DNA from: Sympetrum striolatum
Lineage: Eukaryota; Arthropoda; Insecta; Odonata; Libellulidae
Assembly (NCBI GenBank): GCA_947579665.1
Contig: OX388350.1
Coordinates: 3,100,001 to 3,164,000, forward strand
DNA length: 64,000 nt
Direction of reading: 5' to 3'
Shown here: positions 1-12,349 of the stretch, one piece after another
Position numbering within the stretch: position 1 is the first letter of the stretch
How the letters are laid out: every line of letters starts with the position of its first letter
Position numbers and translations under genes: made by a program
The notes under the pieces: generated by a model
What the model was told of the DNA's origin: nothing
Databases searched by the model: none
Seen by the model: the letters and a program-made list of their open reading frames with translations, nothing else

Positions 1-1495
1 AAAAGAAATCTTAATTAATGCCATTATTCAGCACCACTCAATCGCTCCCATATCATCACAGCAATGAACTCGACTGAAACCAAACTAATGAAAGACTTTC
101 CTATTCCGTATTCATCAGGGCAAGATTGCAAGATGCTAAGGAATACGCCATGTAAAATGCCATTGTGAAATTCCTGCTTTTCCAATAATTTTCCCCTTGT
201 TCACTAAGGGTAACACATCACCTTTTTGGTCAGTGATGCAAACACAGTGCGGTCAAGGGCAAACTACCTCATCTTGCTTAGAATGCCTCAGTCCCTCTTC
301 TATACTTTAGCCCTCTCATTGCGGTGCAAATACTTTTATGGATGAGGATTTTAAGGACAGAATCTGCGGATCCAGTGATGTTGATGCTTAAGAATGCTTT
401 GAAAAATGAGAAAAATTGATTCGATCAGAGTGAGCGCAGTTGGAGAATAGAGAAATTGGATGACACTTTCCCGACCACTCAGTGGGATGGAATCGAAGCT
501 CCCAAACGAAGACTTTCCTTAAATTTGAAGTGCAATGGATAGAACCAGAATTGAAGTAAAGGTAGGCGGAAGATCAATCACCTTTATTGTCTCAAATGTT
601 TTCTTTTTGTATGTATTGCTCTTTTCGGTAATACCCATTTAACCATCTATCACTTGTTGATACCTTGCATTTTTTCTCAATGCATTTGAGTCAGTTTATT
701 TCAAACTCAAATTAGGATTCCTCCAATTTTCAACTTATAATTTGAATTCTGAATCAGTATTATATTAATTTGAATTGCATTGGCTTTGGATTTGAAAAAC
801 ATGGAGAAGACGCCAAATCTAAGAATCCTACCTCTGTAATATGTGTTCGCATCAAAGTAGATGGAAGTGAGGGATTGCGGGTTTAAAACTTAATAGTGGC
901 AGCAAGTTCTTCTTCAAAAGGTTTTATTGGTAGTCAAAATAAAAATATAGGTTACTATGAGCGGACAATCAAAAATATATATTCTTAAGATATACGAAAG
1001 GAATGAGTTATCTGGATACCTCTTAATTTTCTTACCTGAATCTGAAATCCTTAAGTGCAAAGTTATAATAAAATTCAGTTCACTTTTAAAATTGTATTAA
1101 AATGGTGACTTCGTTAAAACGTAGAAAGATAGTCTATTATTTTACCGGTAGGTCTGACTATGGCTTATCTGCATCAAAACTGGTAAATATTTTAATACAT
1201 TTTGTGAAAAATATAAAACATGTTTCTATAAATTATACATATACTGTATTGCGGCTTATGGGCTGCTCTCACGGAAGGACTGAGAAGATAATTCTGTCTT
1301 GAAATTCCTATGGGTTTTTTATTGAGCTTCTCGCCTCTGACTTAATATTGACTAGAGGAAAATTTTATCGGTGTTAAGAAATAAGGTTTCACGTAGTTTA
1401 TACTTCTATCAGGAATATAACACAACTGCAGATTTAAATAAATAATTTGAAATGCATATTTTTAACAGAAAACTTTGAAAAGATTATAAATAACT
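1..1495. other. Unique A+T-rich DNA, no gene seen
   Basis: I find no reading frame with protein-like composition and no structured repeat. The only frame over 60 codons (1102-1302, plus) has no recognisable motif and sits in A+T-rich sequence. Intron or intergenic DNA is the default reading. Confidence 0.5.
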
Positions 1496-1500
1496 TTAGG

Positions 1501-1570
1501 GAGCCTCATAGCGAAGTGGAGTGTATCCTTCCATGAATGTGCTCCCGAGTTCGATACAGAGTGAGCACAT
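1501..1570 (+). repeat. Degenerate tRNA-like (SINE head) relic
   Basis: TAGCGAAGTGG at 1509-1519 fits the RNA polymerase III A box (TRGCNNAGYNGG). About 38 nt on, GAGTTCGATAC at 1547-1557 is a damaged B box. The spacing is that of a tRNA. The flanks do not pair as an acceptor stem, so this is not a working tRNA; an old tRNA-derived SINE head is the likely identity. Two short motifs can coincide by chance. Confidence 0.3.
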
Positions 1571-1918
1571 AAATTGGAGATTCATTTCATTCAGTGAAAA
1601 TGTTTAAGCTATATGAGTTTATGGTTCTCGGTTCCAATGCGGTCCAGAATGAGGCTGAGTGGTACATGTCCTTCAAATTCCACTGCTACAGACGTTGAAC
1701 CTCCGTGGCCTGTTACGTCATCGATTTTTCTTTTTTAATATACAATTTCATACGTTTACCAGGTAATAAATAAATGGCGAGTGACGTTGAGGAATCATTG
1801 AGAAAGGCTGGAACTAATTTTTATTTGCTATATCACTACATTTACCTTCCAAAATAAATTTCTTGGACGTATCACAACGATTCTTAGCTATAACAAAATT
1901 CAACATTTATCACTTGGA

Positions 1919-1942
1919 ATATATATATATATACATATATAC
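1919..1942. repeat. (AT)n microsatellite
   Basis: An alternating AT run with one C interruption. It has no coding potential. Confidence 0.9.
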
Positions 1943-2065
1943 GAGTAAATGGTTGCTTGCATTCTGCAAGCATATAACTCAAATTTCAAGTCGACATCAT
2001 ATCGAGAGGGTCCTCAAAAGTAGAAAAAGCATTGAAAATATTCTTGAAATTCGCTGCTATTTATC

Positions 2066-2255
2066 CGTCCAGCATCGAACCCGGGTCTTTCTCGTGATAG
2101 TTCGTATGCAGCACAATAGAAAATCACCAAATCTAACTATGTGTGGAAATTCAAGCTAAGATATTGGGTGCTACTGCTTCAAACGACGTCCTACTTTTCC
2201 CTTATATTCCTTATGTGAGAAATTGTAATGTGCTCTGGCATCGAACCCAGGAACA
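2066..2255 (-). repeat. Two B-box-like tRNA fragments
   Basis: On the minus strand, GGTTCGATGC-type B boxes are visible at 2071-2084 and again at 2237-2251, about 165 bp apart. No convincing A box accompanies either. They may be remnants of tRNA-derived SINEs in the same orientation. Confidence 0.25.
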
Positions 2256-2399
2256 GCATGGTCTTATTTAATTATTTTTCTTAAACTGAGTCTTAATATA
2301 CATCTTCTCTCTAAGCAAGAACTTCCTATCATTTCGATAAGTGCATCAAAAAAATAACGAAAAACTACCTCAATGTATTTTACAATTCATACCTCAGTA

Positions 2400-2740
2400 G
2401 TTTCCTTTGACAGGCACGAACGCGACTGAAGGAAGTAAATCCACCACTTCCGGCTTATTGCTTATGAAAATTAAAAAGACGCAGCCGTAACTTTGTTGAA
2501 CAGTTAATTGTTCGTACATTTGGAAAGTATTCAATTTGTATGGTCTTGGAAGCGATGACTTAGTTCCAAATCCACTCCGTCGGATGTGGTCATCAGCGGC
2601 GATTGCGAGCGTAGGTTTTAATTGGCACTCGGTCGACGCTCATTGCATTTGCGGGAGTAGCAGCTGTTCCAACGGACTCTCCTTTATCTCGTACGTCTTG
2701 CCCCACCGATGGCTTCTCCGATTGATCTTTCTTTAAGGGG
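2400..2740. other. CpG-bearing unique block
   Basis: The block is richer in G+C and in CG dinucleotides than its neighbours, with no repeat structure and only short overlapping frames. It is the first of a recurring class of blocks in the window. Such blocks in long introns are often conserved regulatory sequence, but nothing here proves it. Confidence 0.3.
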
Positions 2741-5425
2741 AAATAAGGATCATAGAATGTGAATCATAGAATTAAGGATCGTAGAATGTGAACCGCTGCC
2801 GAATAAAATAAGATTGTCACTAATTTACTATTTTTTGCTATATTTGCTCGTGTTACCAGTATAAGCTCTTTTCTGCTCAAGCCGTTTTCATTGGCGCATC
2901 CATCTTCAAGACAAAAACGATTATGAGATATTTGAAACCCCTCCTATGGCACTTTTGGAGCGAATTGTACTATAATGAAATTTTTTGAAATCGAAATAAT
3001 ACAAATTTTCTTATAAAAATAATATATATATATTGTCTTGATAAAAGTTTTACCGTTTATGATGATGAATTGTTGTGTTTTATTTTCGCCTGAGGTGATG
3101 AAGGAAAATGAATCAAAATGGACGAAATCCCTGAGTTAGGGATCGAAGAAAAGGCCAGAGGTTCTCTAAGCTCCCCAACGAACCCTTTTCAAGTGAATCC
3201 CAGGTGCACATAGTATATGAAGGCAGTGGAAACTCATCTAAGTTATCAAACATTTTCGAATTGCTTGTGATCCAAAAGATTATAGAATGTCGTTCACAAA
3301 AGACAATAAAAATGCTTAATATATTCTCTGTATGTTTGGGTTAATGTATTCAATATTTATTTAGGTTATCGTTTTTATTCCTTATTTTGAATTAATTTAG
3401 GATTTTTATCCTTTCATTACTTTACTGTGACGTGTATTCCATTTTGTTTCGAGAGCAATCGAGGATTCTCAGAATCGTTTGGGAATCAATCTGCCCTCCG
3501 CAGAAGTGGAACAACATTTCGCAGAATCCCGATATTTGAAATTCCATTGAAAAATATCAGTCTGATTTAGGTTTGTTATTCTCAAAGATTAATAATGTAA
3601 ATGAGTACATTTTCTGAATTAAAATATCTCAGCAATCACCACCATAGATTGCAATTGCACATCAATTCCGGAAGTGACGTATTTTAAAATGGTGACATCA
3701 TTTAGGGGTCCTCTTAGGTCGCTCCCCACTAATTGCGCTGCGTTGGAGGATGCTATGGCCAGGATTGACTCGTTAGAGCCCATTCCTCGAGCCATTCAAA
3801 CCGAACTCATCTCGACTGCTACGGAGCATCACGTGCTACATACTGCATCTCTACCTACTTCAAACTATTTTGCGAATTTATGATTTGCTTTGTATTGATT
3901 ATTTTAATGTTAATTTTTCTGTTTTCCACATCCAACTTATGTTGACTAAAACAAATACTCAGCAGCGTGTTATAAAATGAACGTTTCGAATACGAATATA
4001 AAATAAAATTAAGGTTCCTGATCGCATTTTCACCTTTGCTTTCTATCTATGTATTTATTGGTTATCGGTTAATTGAACGAATATATCTATTTGCAGGCAT
4101 TGAGTGGGCTTTATTTATATTTTTATTTAAATTATGAATTTTTGCGTGAAAGCCATGTTATGCCGTTGAAGAATTGAATGTTGTTGTTTTTTGTTTAAAC
4201 TGCATTTGATGCCATTGTGTTTCTTTTGCTAATTTATATTTCAAAGAAAGCATTTCGATAAAGAGATGAAAAATCTACTTAATTTTTTTTGCGCGTATTG
4301 TTAATCATGAATCTGCGTCATTAAATAATATTATTTTTGACAAAAATCTACTTATTTATGTTCATTGTTTCAAAAACGATTAAAAATGCTGACTCTATAA
4401 AGGAAGAAAAACCTTCTGGTTCAAGATATCGTTTCATTGATGCTGACGGTAATTCTAGAGGAAGCCCCTTTTCCTGAGGCCAAATTTACTCCATAATATA
4501 TGTATTATATTATACATGTATAACATATTATTATGAAATACTATTTGTATAATTACTTGTATGTTCTGACCAAAATAACTCATTATCTCGAAGTACCTGA
4601 TGTTTTCGTTTAATGAGCCAAGTCTTAATCATTGTAGTCTTACTTTCGTAAGATTATAAAAAATATTTACTTTAATCACTATTGCACATCGTGAAATTAA
4701 TAATTTTTAATGGGTCTTCTTCGTCATGAAAGTGACATTCTTGAGCAAAGTCCTGGGAATAGTGTTTCAGGAAAGGGGTTAATGATATTGTGGTTTGGGA
4801 TGAATGTCAAGGTCCGTGGAAGGTCGCAGGTGGTGACGCCGATGCTCCTTCTGGGGCGTTCAGTTTTAATGCTCAGGAAATAAAAAATTACAATAATGAA
4901 AAAAGGCATTATTTTGTTAATTATTGGAAATTTAGTCATAACATATTTCTTTGTAACATGGATTCCGTGATATCTTATACCTCCAAGTTTGGTTCTTCCG
5001 AATTTTATTAGAACATAACGATGTAAATGTATACATAATGTAATACAATCTTCTAGTAATTAGTCGCTAACATTGCTGAGATCTATGAGCAAATTAAAAA
5101 ACTGTAATCGAATCGTCAGTAGGAAACTAGATTCTGATTGAATTAGCAACAGCAGAAAAAATGGGATCATTGATTTGTGCTATTTGATAACAATGGCTTC
5201 TGTAGAAATTACTAAATTAAATTCCAGTTTCTTTGAAAGATTGAATTGATTTCATCATTTCGTACAAATTGTAATGATACGTTTCATTATTGAAGCAGCG
5301 GATGCGTAGGCGTGTAAACATTTTTCAGAATTAGCGATTCCAAAATTGAGATGCAGAACTCGCCGTGAGTTGTTACTCGAGCACGTAATTCTTGGTTTGT
5401 TTTTTAATTTCCTCATTTCAAGAGT
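2741..5425. other. A+T-rich DNA, no gene seen
   Basis: Mostly A+T-rich sequence with short TA runs (about 3021-3034 and 4497-4530). Frames at 3674-3883 and 4724-5011 are short, overlap on opposite strands and have no motif. I see no transposon ends. Confidence 0.5.
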
Positions 5426-5429
5426 AATC

Positions 5430-6135
5430 AGGTCAAGCCTCTCCGTGAACTGGAATTATTTGGAAAGATAAAACGCAGTTCGTCTTTGACGTTCCTAAGG
5501 ACTTAATTCCTTCCGCAAATGCTTTCCTCGAAACATATCATCTTTGTTAAGTTACGACCGAAATCGTGACGCCGCTTCCGAGATTCCGTTATTTTTCTCA
5601 GCGACCCGCTCTTTTCGTTTTTCGCGCCAACCTCAAGTTAATTACGAGGTCCATGGAGTACATTCTCCACCGGTAGATTACATTAGAGGGAAAACTTTGG
5701 CCGTTTACTTACGACTCGTTTTAAAATTCTTTCGGAATTATGACAAATGAATTTCGGAATACGCTCCCTCCGGAATCACTTTTTTTTCCACTTTTGTTTT
5801 CTCTGCGAGATTAATTACTTCCAGTTTAATGTACTTTGGAGTAGATTATTTTCGGCGGAAAACAGAGCAAAACTTTTGCGGGTTGTTTACATTTTGAGCG
5901 GCCCGAATTTACTCTATTCTCGGAAGATGAATGGACCGTGGTTACCTGGGAGCGCCCTAAAGGATAAGTTATTTCAGTCACAAAACGCTTTACCACCCAC
6001 TTCCCGCTGAGGCTTTCCCAAAGTGCGACGGAGGAGATTTGTTTCGCTCCACCTAGCTTCTTCTTTTTTCAATCTTAAAATGATATCATCCTCGTGCACT
6101 TGGGCGGAATGCTTTCTAAGAATGCGGAAATACAC
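5430..6135. other. CpG-bearing unique block with overlapping open frames
   Basis: About 700 bp of more balanced composition, in which several frames on both strands stay open at once (5544-5750 and 5747-6010 plus; 5974-6162 minus). Simultaneous openness on both strands reflects fewer TAA/TAG/TGA triplets, not coding. No domain is recognisable. A conserved intronic regulatory block is possible. Confidence 0.3.
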
Positions 6136-7490
6136 GAGAAAAAGGCAAGTGAAAAATAGCACAGTTGCGCTCTATGTGGTTGTTAAAAGCTAAGGATTCC
6201 ATCAGAAGATGCAAGCATGGCTGTACGTATCTGTGTGTATAAATATTTAATATGTATCTATGTATTTATTTATATCTATATACTCGTAAGCAGTTCTTTA
6301 TCTTTATAAGTCATAGTTGATAATTTCAGGTTTTGTGCGGTTAAGTAATTTTCAAGCTACTAAAGTATAAAGTTGAATTCATTAAAATTTTGTTACGAGT
6401 ACTTAGAATATATTCTATTCGGACTGGTATATTAAAGTAGATCACAGAAACAAGTACTTAATTTTAATTTATTTTCAAAGTCTCTTACCGCAAACGTCTG
6501 ATGTCAGGTTGTAGCCTTAATCCCTGTTCAAGCTTAACGACTTCTTCTAGTACGTTTATTCTAAGTAACTTTGCCTATAATAATATTAATAATTACCTAC
6601 GCCTTATGGATTACGTAAGCATAATGGCACTATGTAAATAAGTTATATAATATGATAACTTTATTGCTCTCTTCGGTAATCAACTCCAGGAAAAGTTACG
6701 AATATTTGTATACACTAATGATGTATATTATTACGCAACATTATAAGATATTTAATAACTTACAACTTATATCAAGAATCTTTTTCATCTTTACCTAATC
6801 TCTTTAGACGCCTTAAAATGTTTTTCACCTATTTAAATGTTCTTTCACAGAAACGTGGCATTAACCCGAATCTCGATTATTCTGTACTCCGTTTAAGGGC
6901 TACTTACTTTGTAATAACTAGTAGTTTAACTTTCGTACATATTTACCTCAATAGAGTGGTCGAGATTAGCGATGCCGATTGTAGTATTTATTTGATGATT
7001 CATTGATTATTGGTTCTGATAATTTATTGATCGTTTTAAATACCTTGAATGATCGTTGCTTATGAATGCGGTCATCTGTTTGAATATTCAGAACCGAAGT
7101 ACCTTGAACTCGTTATCCAGCGTATGTTGTCGAGAGATTGAATTATTAATCCTTATGAATATTTGTTTAGTGCATTCATTACTCCTGTTGCCTGAAATAT
7201 TAGCTTGACGTTGCATCATTCTATGCCATACTCTTCTGTATCTATCGGCCACAATTTACGTGTGGATTTCCATGAAATGTTTTTTCACATTTCAAATTCT
7301 CTTCTTTCCTCTTTTCCTTTGAAAATTACTTCAAATTAAACTTACGTGTAAGTATATGAACCAAGTATTTAAGATTCAATTTCTCAATCGCATTTATCAG
7401 ACCTTTCCCTTCATCCTTCTCTTCCGATGCATCGCTTTGCTTCTGTCATTTTCATCTTTTTCCACATTTCTACCGCTTCTACGCCATTCC
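6136..7490. other. A+T-rich DNA ending in a long pyrimidine-rich stretch
   Basis: There is no gene. From about 7380 to 7494 the plus strand becomes strongly C+T-rich and ends in CCCCAG, which is the acceptor side of the candidate microexon at 7495. Confidence 0.5.
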
Positions 7491-7494
7491 CCAG

Positions 7495-7518
7495 CATCCG
7501 ACATTAACCGCCATAGAG
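7495..7518 (+). other. Candidate 24-nt microexon
   Basis: A pyrimidine-rich stretch of about 100 nt ends in CATTCCCCAG at 7494. It is followed by 24 nt and then GAG|GTGAGTG, a strong 5' splice site with GT at 7519. The 24 nt are divisible by three and open in frame 0, encoding HPTLTAIE, but closed in one other frame. Orientation matches the ratchet points at 17,645 and 63,698. No homology is recognised. By eye, a few such acceptor-donor pairs are expected by chance in 64 kb. Confidence 0.25.
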
Positions 7519-8461
7519 GTGAGTGCTTCAAGGAAAGGTTTTTCTACTTTTTTCAGTCCAATCTATTCATTTGCACTTCCAGAGATTTCTCTTTCCTGGA
7601 AAAACTTGTTTGATGAAGGAAATTCCTCTTTGGTTTCACATTAATTTATTATTAATATTAAATATGTTTAAAGGATACTTTTAGCAAATATTTGACTTAC
7701 TTTTCTCATATTTCGCTGCCTCAAAGTTTGAAAAATTGCTTATTTAAGTTTATGAAGCTTTAATACTCTTTACTACTTAATTTCCCGTTCTTATGTTAGT
7801 TCATCTTTTGCAAGCAATTATTTTCCCTGGCAATAATTGAATGAGTGGTTTGCCCTCGAAAGTTTTGCACTTTTTCTCTCTCAACATTTCCACTTACGTT
7901 AATTTAGTTGGCGTCGGAGAATAAATTCATTCTTCTTATTTCGAAAGACCGTGGGCTTTTGAGTAGAAGAAATGCATTCTACGAATAGAAGTAAGAATGG
8001 AAGACGTGATTTAATTATCGGTCCTTTGACGTAATCAACTTCGCCAACACTGTATTCAGTTGGTATTACTTAGGCACAATCAAAGACTTCTGCGTAACAG
8101 TCATTTTAATCAAAACGAGAACAAATCTTTCATTTTCTCTCCGATTTCATTAAACTAACTAAATTAAATTTCAATTATAACATGAGAACTTCTTTTTATA
8201 ATGAGACTGAGCATAATGAATATCTTTTTTAATGAAACACATAGCCAATGGGTATGCATGAGAGAATAAATAGCGTTAGAAAGAAAGAAGAAAACTTCCT
8301 TCTAAATATTGAAAACCTAATTCTTGACTTAGAAAGAATTCCACAGTAAGAAAGTACATCAAAGAGAAGGAGGTTTGAAATAACTGTGAAAATTACCGAT
8401 GGTTCTGAATTTCAATAGTATGATGTAATGTCATGATTATTAAATACCAGCAGAAGTGCCC
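7519..8461. other. A+T-rich DNA, no gene seen
   Basis: Unique sequence with no repeat ends, tRNA-like motifs or convincing frame. Confidence 0.5.
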
Positions 8462-8640
8462 GTTGGTTCTCAACGGGGATATTAAAATTGATATCAGTGT
8501 AACAACCGTGATCCTAACACGTCTTATGATTTTATGGAAATAGCAAATACCCGGCTATAATTATTTCCAAACCAATAAACAAAGAAGAAAATTATAATAA
8601 CGTCTACAATGTCACCTAAATATTCAATTTCATATCCCTC
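8462..8640 (+). repeat. Direct repeat D, copy 1
   Basis: Aligns by eye with 9578-9775 in the same orientation. Shared landmarks in order are GAAGTGCCCGTT, TAACAACC, ATAGCAAATA, AATTATTTCCAA, CCAATAAACAAAGAA and GTCATCTAAATATT, separated by small indels. The divergence indicates an old duplication or two insertions of one family about 1.1 kb apart. Type of element unknown. Confidence 0.7.
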
Positions 8641-9284
8641 GAATGAGCAATCTACTCGATGATGACAATATTCGTTTAAAGATTATAAAAAATGTATTCG
8701 AAGATTACATTAGGATAAGCAGCAACACATTTAAGGAGACATTTTCAGAAATACACAAATGGATATCGGAAACGACGATTAAACACGACAGAAAGGTATT
8801 ATACATCACTGTAAACCACCTTGAATATACTTTGCGGAGAGTAAGTGTATTATGGAGCTGACTTGTATCCCAATGCTAAAATGCGTGACATAAACATGGA
8901 GCCAGATCAAACAACACAAATGCAATCACAATGCCAAAACAGATTCAAAGATTAAGCACCAATAACAGAAATATAGCAAATGTATGTGAAGTGGAGGCGC
9001 TTAAAAAATCCACAATGAATATCACCTTAAATTTCTTCCTCTTCATATAATTTATCACTTTTTCTTAACATGAATTTGAAGTAGGCAAATGTGTTCTCAA
9101 TGTGTTCTTACGGATAAATACATGAGCTGTGGACTCAACAATCGCCTTGATCGTCAGGGGGATGGGTTGTTTACAGCCTCATAATTTCGATAAAATATTC
9201 ACGTATTTTATCTAAATGTTCTCAATTTTGTATCGAAAACGAAATTCCATAACCAAAATATGAATCATTATTATATTCCTCTAC

Positions 9285-9583
9285 TTGTGGGGCTTCATTC
9301 AACTTCCTATGCCCGCGATTTCTAATTTTATTTTGTAAAAGAAATGAACCCTACAATGAAAGAACTTTACGTGCAATTCTTATGAAAACCTTTGGCCCGT
9401 CTGGGTTCAAACCGTGGACTTAAGGTAAATAAAAAGTAACTTATACTCTGCGCGGGATCTACGTTTAATAATATAGAAAATTTCTAAGTTCTGCGTCTCT
9501 CGGTTCTCGACTTTTTAGCGAACATACACACCACTCTATTATACATACATATATATAGATTTAGATTGTAGCTGAAGTTCCCG
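9285..9583 (+). repeat. Inverted-repeat arm A, left
   Basis: This arm matches the reverse complement of 14,050-14,345. Shared landmarks include AAAGAAATGAACCCT, CCCGTCTGGGTT, AAATAAAAAGTA, TTTAATAAT.TAGAAAATTT, CTCTCGGTTCTCGA and TTAGCGAACATA. GGGTTCAAACC near 9408 resembles a B box. The arms bracket about 4.5 kb. They could be ends of an old large element or two independent insertions in opposite orientation. Confidence 0.75.
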
Positions 9584-9775
9584 TTAAATCTCAAAGTGGA
9601 AATTAAAGTTGCTGAATACCGGGGTAACAACCTTGTTCGTAACATGTCTCATAATTTCAGGTAGATAGCAAATATCAGCAGATATAAAATTATTTCCAAT
9701 CCAATAAACAAAGAAAATTATGTTATAATAAAGTCTGCAAAGTCATCTAAATATTTGATATCATATTTAAATATT
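9578..9775 (+). repeat. Direct repeat D, copy 2
   Basis: Second copy of the unit at 8462-8640, separated from repeat R copy 1 only by a short A+T-rich stretch. Its left edge overlaps the right edge of inverted arm A, so D and A may be parts of one larger family. Confidence 0.7.
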
Positions 9776-9796
9776 TATATTTGCAATTTAAATGTG

Positions 9797-10464
9797 GATG
9801 GGCCACCTTTTCCGGGTATTACATTTTGATAAAAAAAGTGGCAAAACGCACCGCCCTAGTGCTTAATATACACTGCATCTTCTTTTGATCGTGCATAAAA
9901 TGCATTCGACCGTGGATTTAAATTTGAATTGAAATGACGTTTTCTTGAATAAAAGCCTTAATCAGTATCACCTTAAAGTTAAATTGATACTAATAGGGCA
10001 CATATACCTAAAGATAGCACTGGGGCATCTATCCCGAGAAGAGGTCTCTCCTTTCAGTACGGGAAAGATGCCCTTGCAGCCAGTGGGGCTACACATAGTC
10101 CAAGGTGGTCTGTTACTGCACGTGAATATTAGATGAACCTATAGCTACAATTTTTCGCCATTTAATTAAAAATATTCAAACATTTAAACTGATGCCAAAC
10201 AGAAACATTATACTCTATCTCATAGCAGGGTGGAAAAAAAACAGTACCTACAGGAAGTGATGTTATAAAACTGCGTAAAAAGAAATAACTGCCGACAAAC
10301 TCTTGCAGATAGAGGGGTGCCTTCCAACTGACTGACGCACACCGTCAGTAGAGCAATCTTGTGGTTTTCCTTCAAAATACAGCGACTGGGAGATCTCTCC
10401 CGGTGGGGCATCTCTCCCGGTGGGGCATCTCTCCCGGTGGGGCATCTCTCCCGGAATCATCTTA
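9797..10464 (+). repeat. Repeat R (~0.65 kb), copy 1
   Basis: Closely matches 55,851-56,496 in the same orientation. Landmarks in order are GGGCCAC, AAAAGTGG, CATTCGACCGTGGATTTAAA, GTATCACCTTAAAGTTA, ACTGGGGCATCTATCCCGAG, GATGAACCTATAGCTACAA, TATAAAACTGCGTAAAAAG, CACCGTCAGTAGAGCAATC and CCCGGAAT. GGGGCATCTNTCCC recurs in both orientations and forms a 17-bp array near the right end, like subterminal repeats of a DNA transposon. A 63-codon frame (9945-10136) is shared with copy 2 but lacks an ATG. I cannot assign a superfamily because no terminal inverted repeat or target duplication is clear. Confidence 0.85.
10391..10454 (+). repeat. 17-bp tandem array inside repeat R
   Basis: The unit CGGTGGGGCATCTCTCC is repeated three full times (10,401-10,451) with a partial unit before it. 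Copy 2 of the family has about one unit, so the array expanded in this copy. Confidence 0.9.
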
Positions 10465-11940
10465 ATCAAAATCAAACCAAAAATGAAAAAGATAATGGTC
10501 ACTTATATTATGAAAAATAATTCTATTATATGAAAAGTTAATGCAGAAAAATGAGGTCCAAGTAATAGTATTGTGTCGCAAATGAGAAGATGAAATGTAA
10601 TTAAAAAAACAAATCATAATTATTTTCAAAGAAAATGAGGAAGTTATTCGATTTCTTGTTTCTTTGTTTAGTTTGTGTGGCTGGTTGTTGTTTCGGAGTC
10701 ACTCATTTGTGATGAACATTATATTTTAAACATTTTGTTTTTACTTTGACGGGTTATCCATAAAATACACCTTTGATAGTTGGAGTGCACGGAGCTCAGT
10801 CCTCACTCACAAATGCCTCCAAAAGAAAAATACTTAGAGACTGAATGAAATGGCGCACCGATGAATTTTCTATTCTTATTCTCTATTTTCAAAGCACTCG
10901 TAAATTCATTTGAAGACTAAAATAGCGTTCTGGGAAAAAGAAGCCATTTTAAAGCTGCGAACATCTCTCCTTGGGAAACTTTACGATATGTGTGTTGAGT
11001 CAAAGACGATTACGGAAATTCTCTGCTAATTTTCAATTACAATTAGTGTGTGATCCTCGTTTCGAAAAAGAAAAGCACTTCTCAACTATGCATAATACCA
11101 AAGTAATTTAGTCTGATTGGCAGAATATCCAAAAGAATGTCGAAAACAGATGCAAGTGCTATCGAATCTAATATTTCGTCGTTTGCAGGAAGGAAAGACA
11201 AAACTCGAGTAAGCCTAAGAATAATGCACGCCTATATATATATTCAACAAGGAGCAGAAATGAAAGTCGCGGTGTTTTCGTAATTAGATGCTGAAGTATT
11301 TTCGTCCTTTGTCCGGAGGAAATTCATTTGGATGCATTAAATTCGAAGATAAAACAGCCTCGCAAAAATGCCTCATTTTTGTCTCGTATATTAACAAGGC
11401 ACTTTTCATGAGACTGTAATTAAAAAAAGCTCTCCTTTTCCGATTCCGTTGGTAAGTAAATCTTCGAATGAAAAAGAGTCATTCCCTTTGTCTCCTTTGA
11501 GGGAACTTAATGTTAACAAAAGTGAGAACTTCATTACAAGGTGGAGTTTGGAAGGAGATGATGCAAAAATTAAAAGAAAAAACGTTTTCCGATACTCCTG
11601 TATTAGTTCCTTGAGAAGGAGGTCGTGGAAAGCAGTAAGAATGCCTTGGGCTAAACGAGCTCATATATTTTACGCTGTACCACTGTTAAACAGTCTAATG
11701 ACCAAGTGTATATAATGAATTCAAAATTATAACTTAAATATGTATGAGGAGTGAGTGATTTCAAGTTGTGAATCGTCTTCGATGTTTGTTAACGGACTCT
11801 GTGAAGTATTTCTTTGAACACAGTCGAAATCCATTGTCCATTTTCTTTGCATTAATTCGTTGTTTGTGTTTTCAATGTTTGCAACTAGAATAGGCTAAGT
11901 GTATGTGGAATTTGTTTAATATTTTGATGATTCTTATCTT
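10465..11940. other. A+T-rich DNA, no gene seen
   Basis: Unique sequence. A plus frame at 11,449-11,715 (88 codons) overlaps a minus frame at 11,479-11,664, and neither shows a motif. Confidence 0.5.
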
Positions 11941-11946
11941 CTCTAG

Positions 11947-11955
11947 ATTTTTCCG
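11947..11955 (+). other. Candidate 9-nt microexon or near-recursive site
   Basis: A pyrimidine tract, TTCTTATCTTCTCTAG (ending 11,946), is followed by only ATTTTTCCG and then GTAAGTACT, a near-ideal 5' splice site. Nine nucleotides would keep frame and encode IFP. Exons this small occur in animals but need special splicing help. Chance juxtaposition is quite possible. Confidence 0.18.
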
Positions 11956-12349
11956 GTAAGTACTTGAATGCCGAGAGCGCTCAAGAACGTCCCTAAATTA
12001 AGTTAAACCGCGTCTAGGATGCTTTTCTTATTGAGGAAGTCTGAACGACATTGTCAATTACCTTTGTTTCTGATATTCACCAATGACAAGCCACCTCACT
12101 GTGCGACGTAATAATTCCGTTTTTTCAACAATGACTTTCTTCCACTACCTTTTCGAGCTTCCCACGTGCCGCGTGCATTTATAACATTCTCAAATAATTA
12201 AGGCTAAAACACTTCAGTAATTAAGTTCTGCACTTATTAAAATTTTCTCCGCATTCTATCTCTCGCTTTATTAATGAGTAGTCAATTGTTCCCCCAAATA
12301 TGACGTCCGTCTGCTTTCAAAATTAGTCCCAGAGGTGTGAAATAGAGAT

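Noticed and set aside
9945..10136. Conserved small protein shared by the two R repeats
   Set aside because: No ATG in either copy, and amino-acid changes at about a fifth of positions between them suggest no clear constraint; kept only as a question for a multi-copy test.
10391..10454. CRISPR-like array
   Set aside because: The 17-bp units are contiguous without spacers and lie in a eukaryotic transposable repeat.
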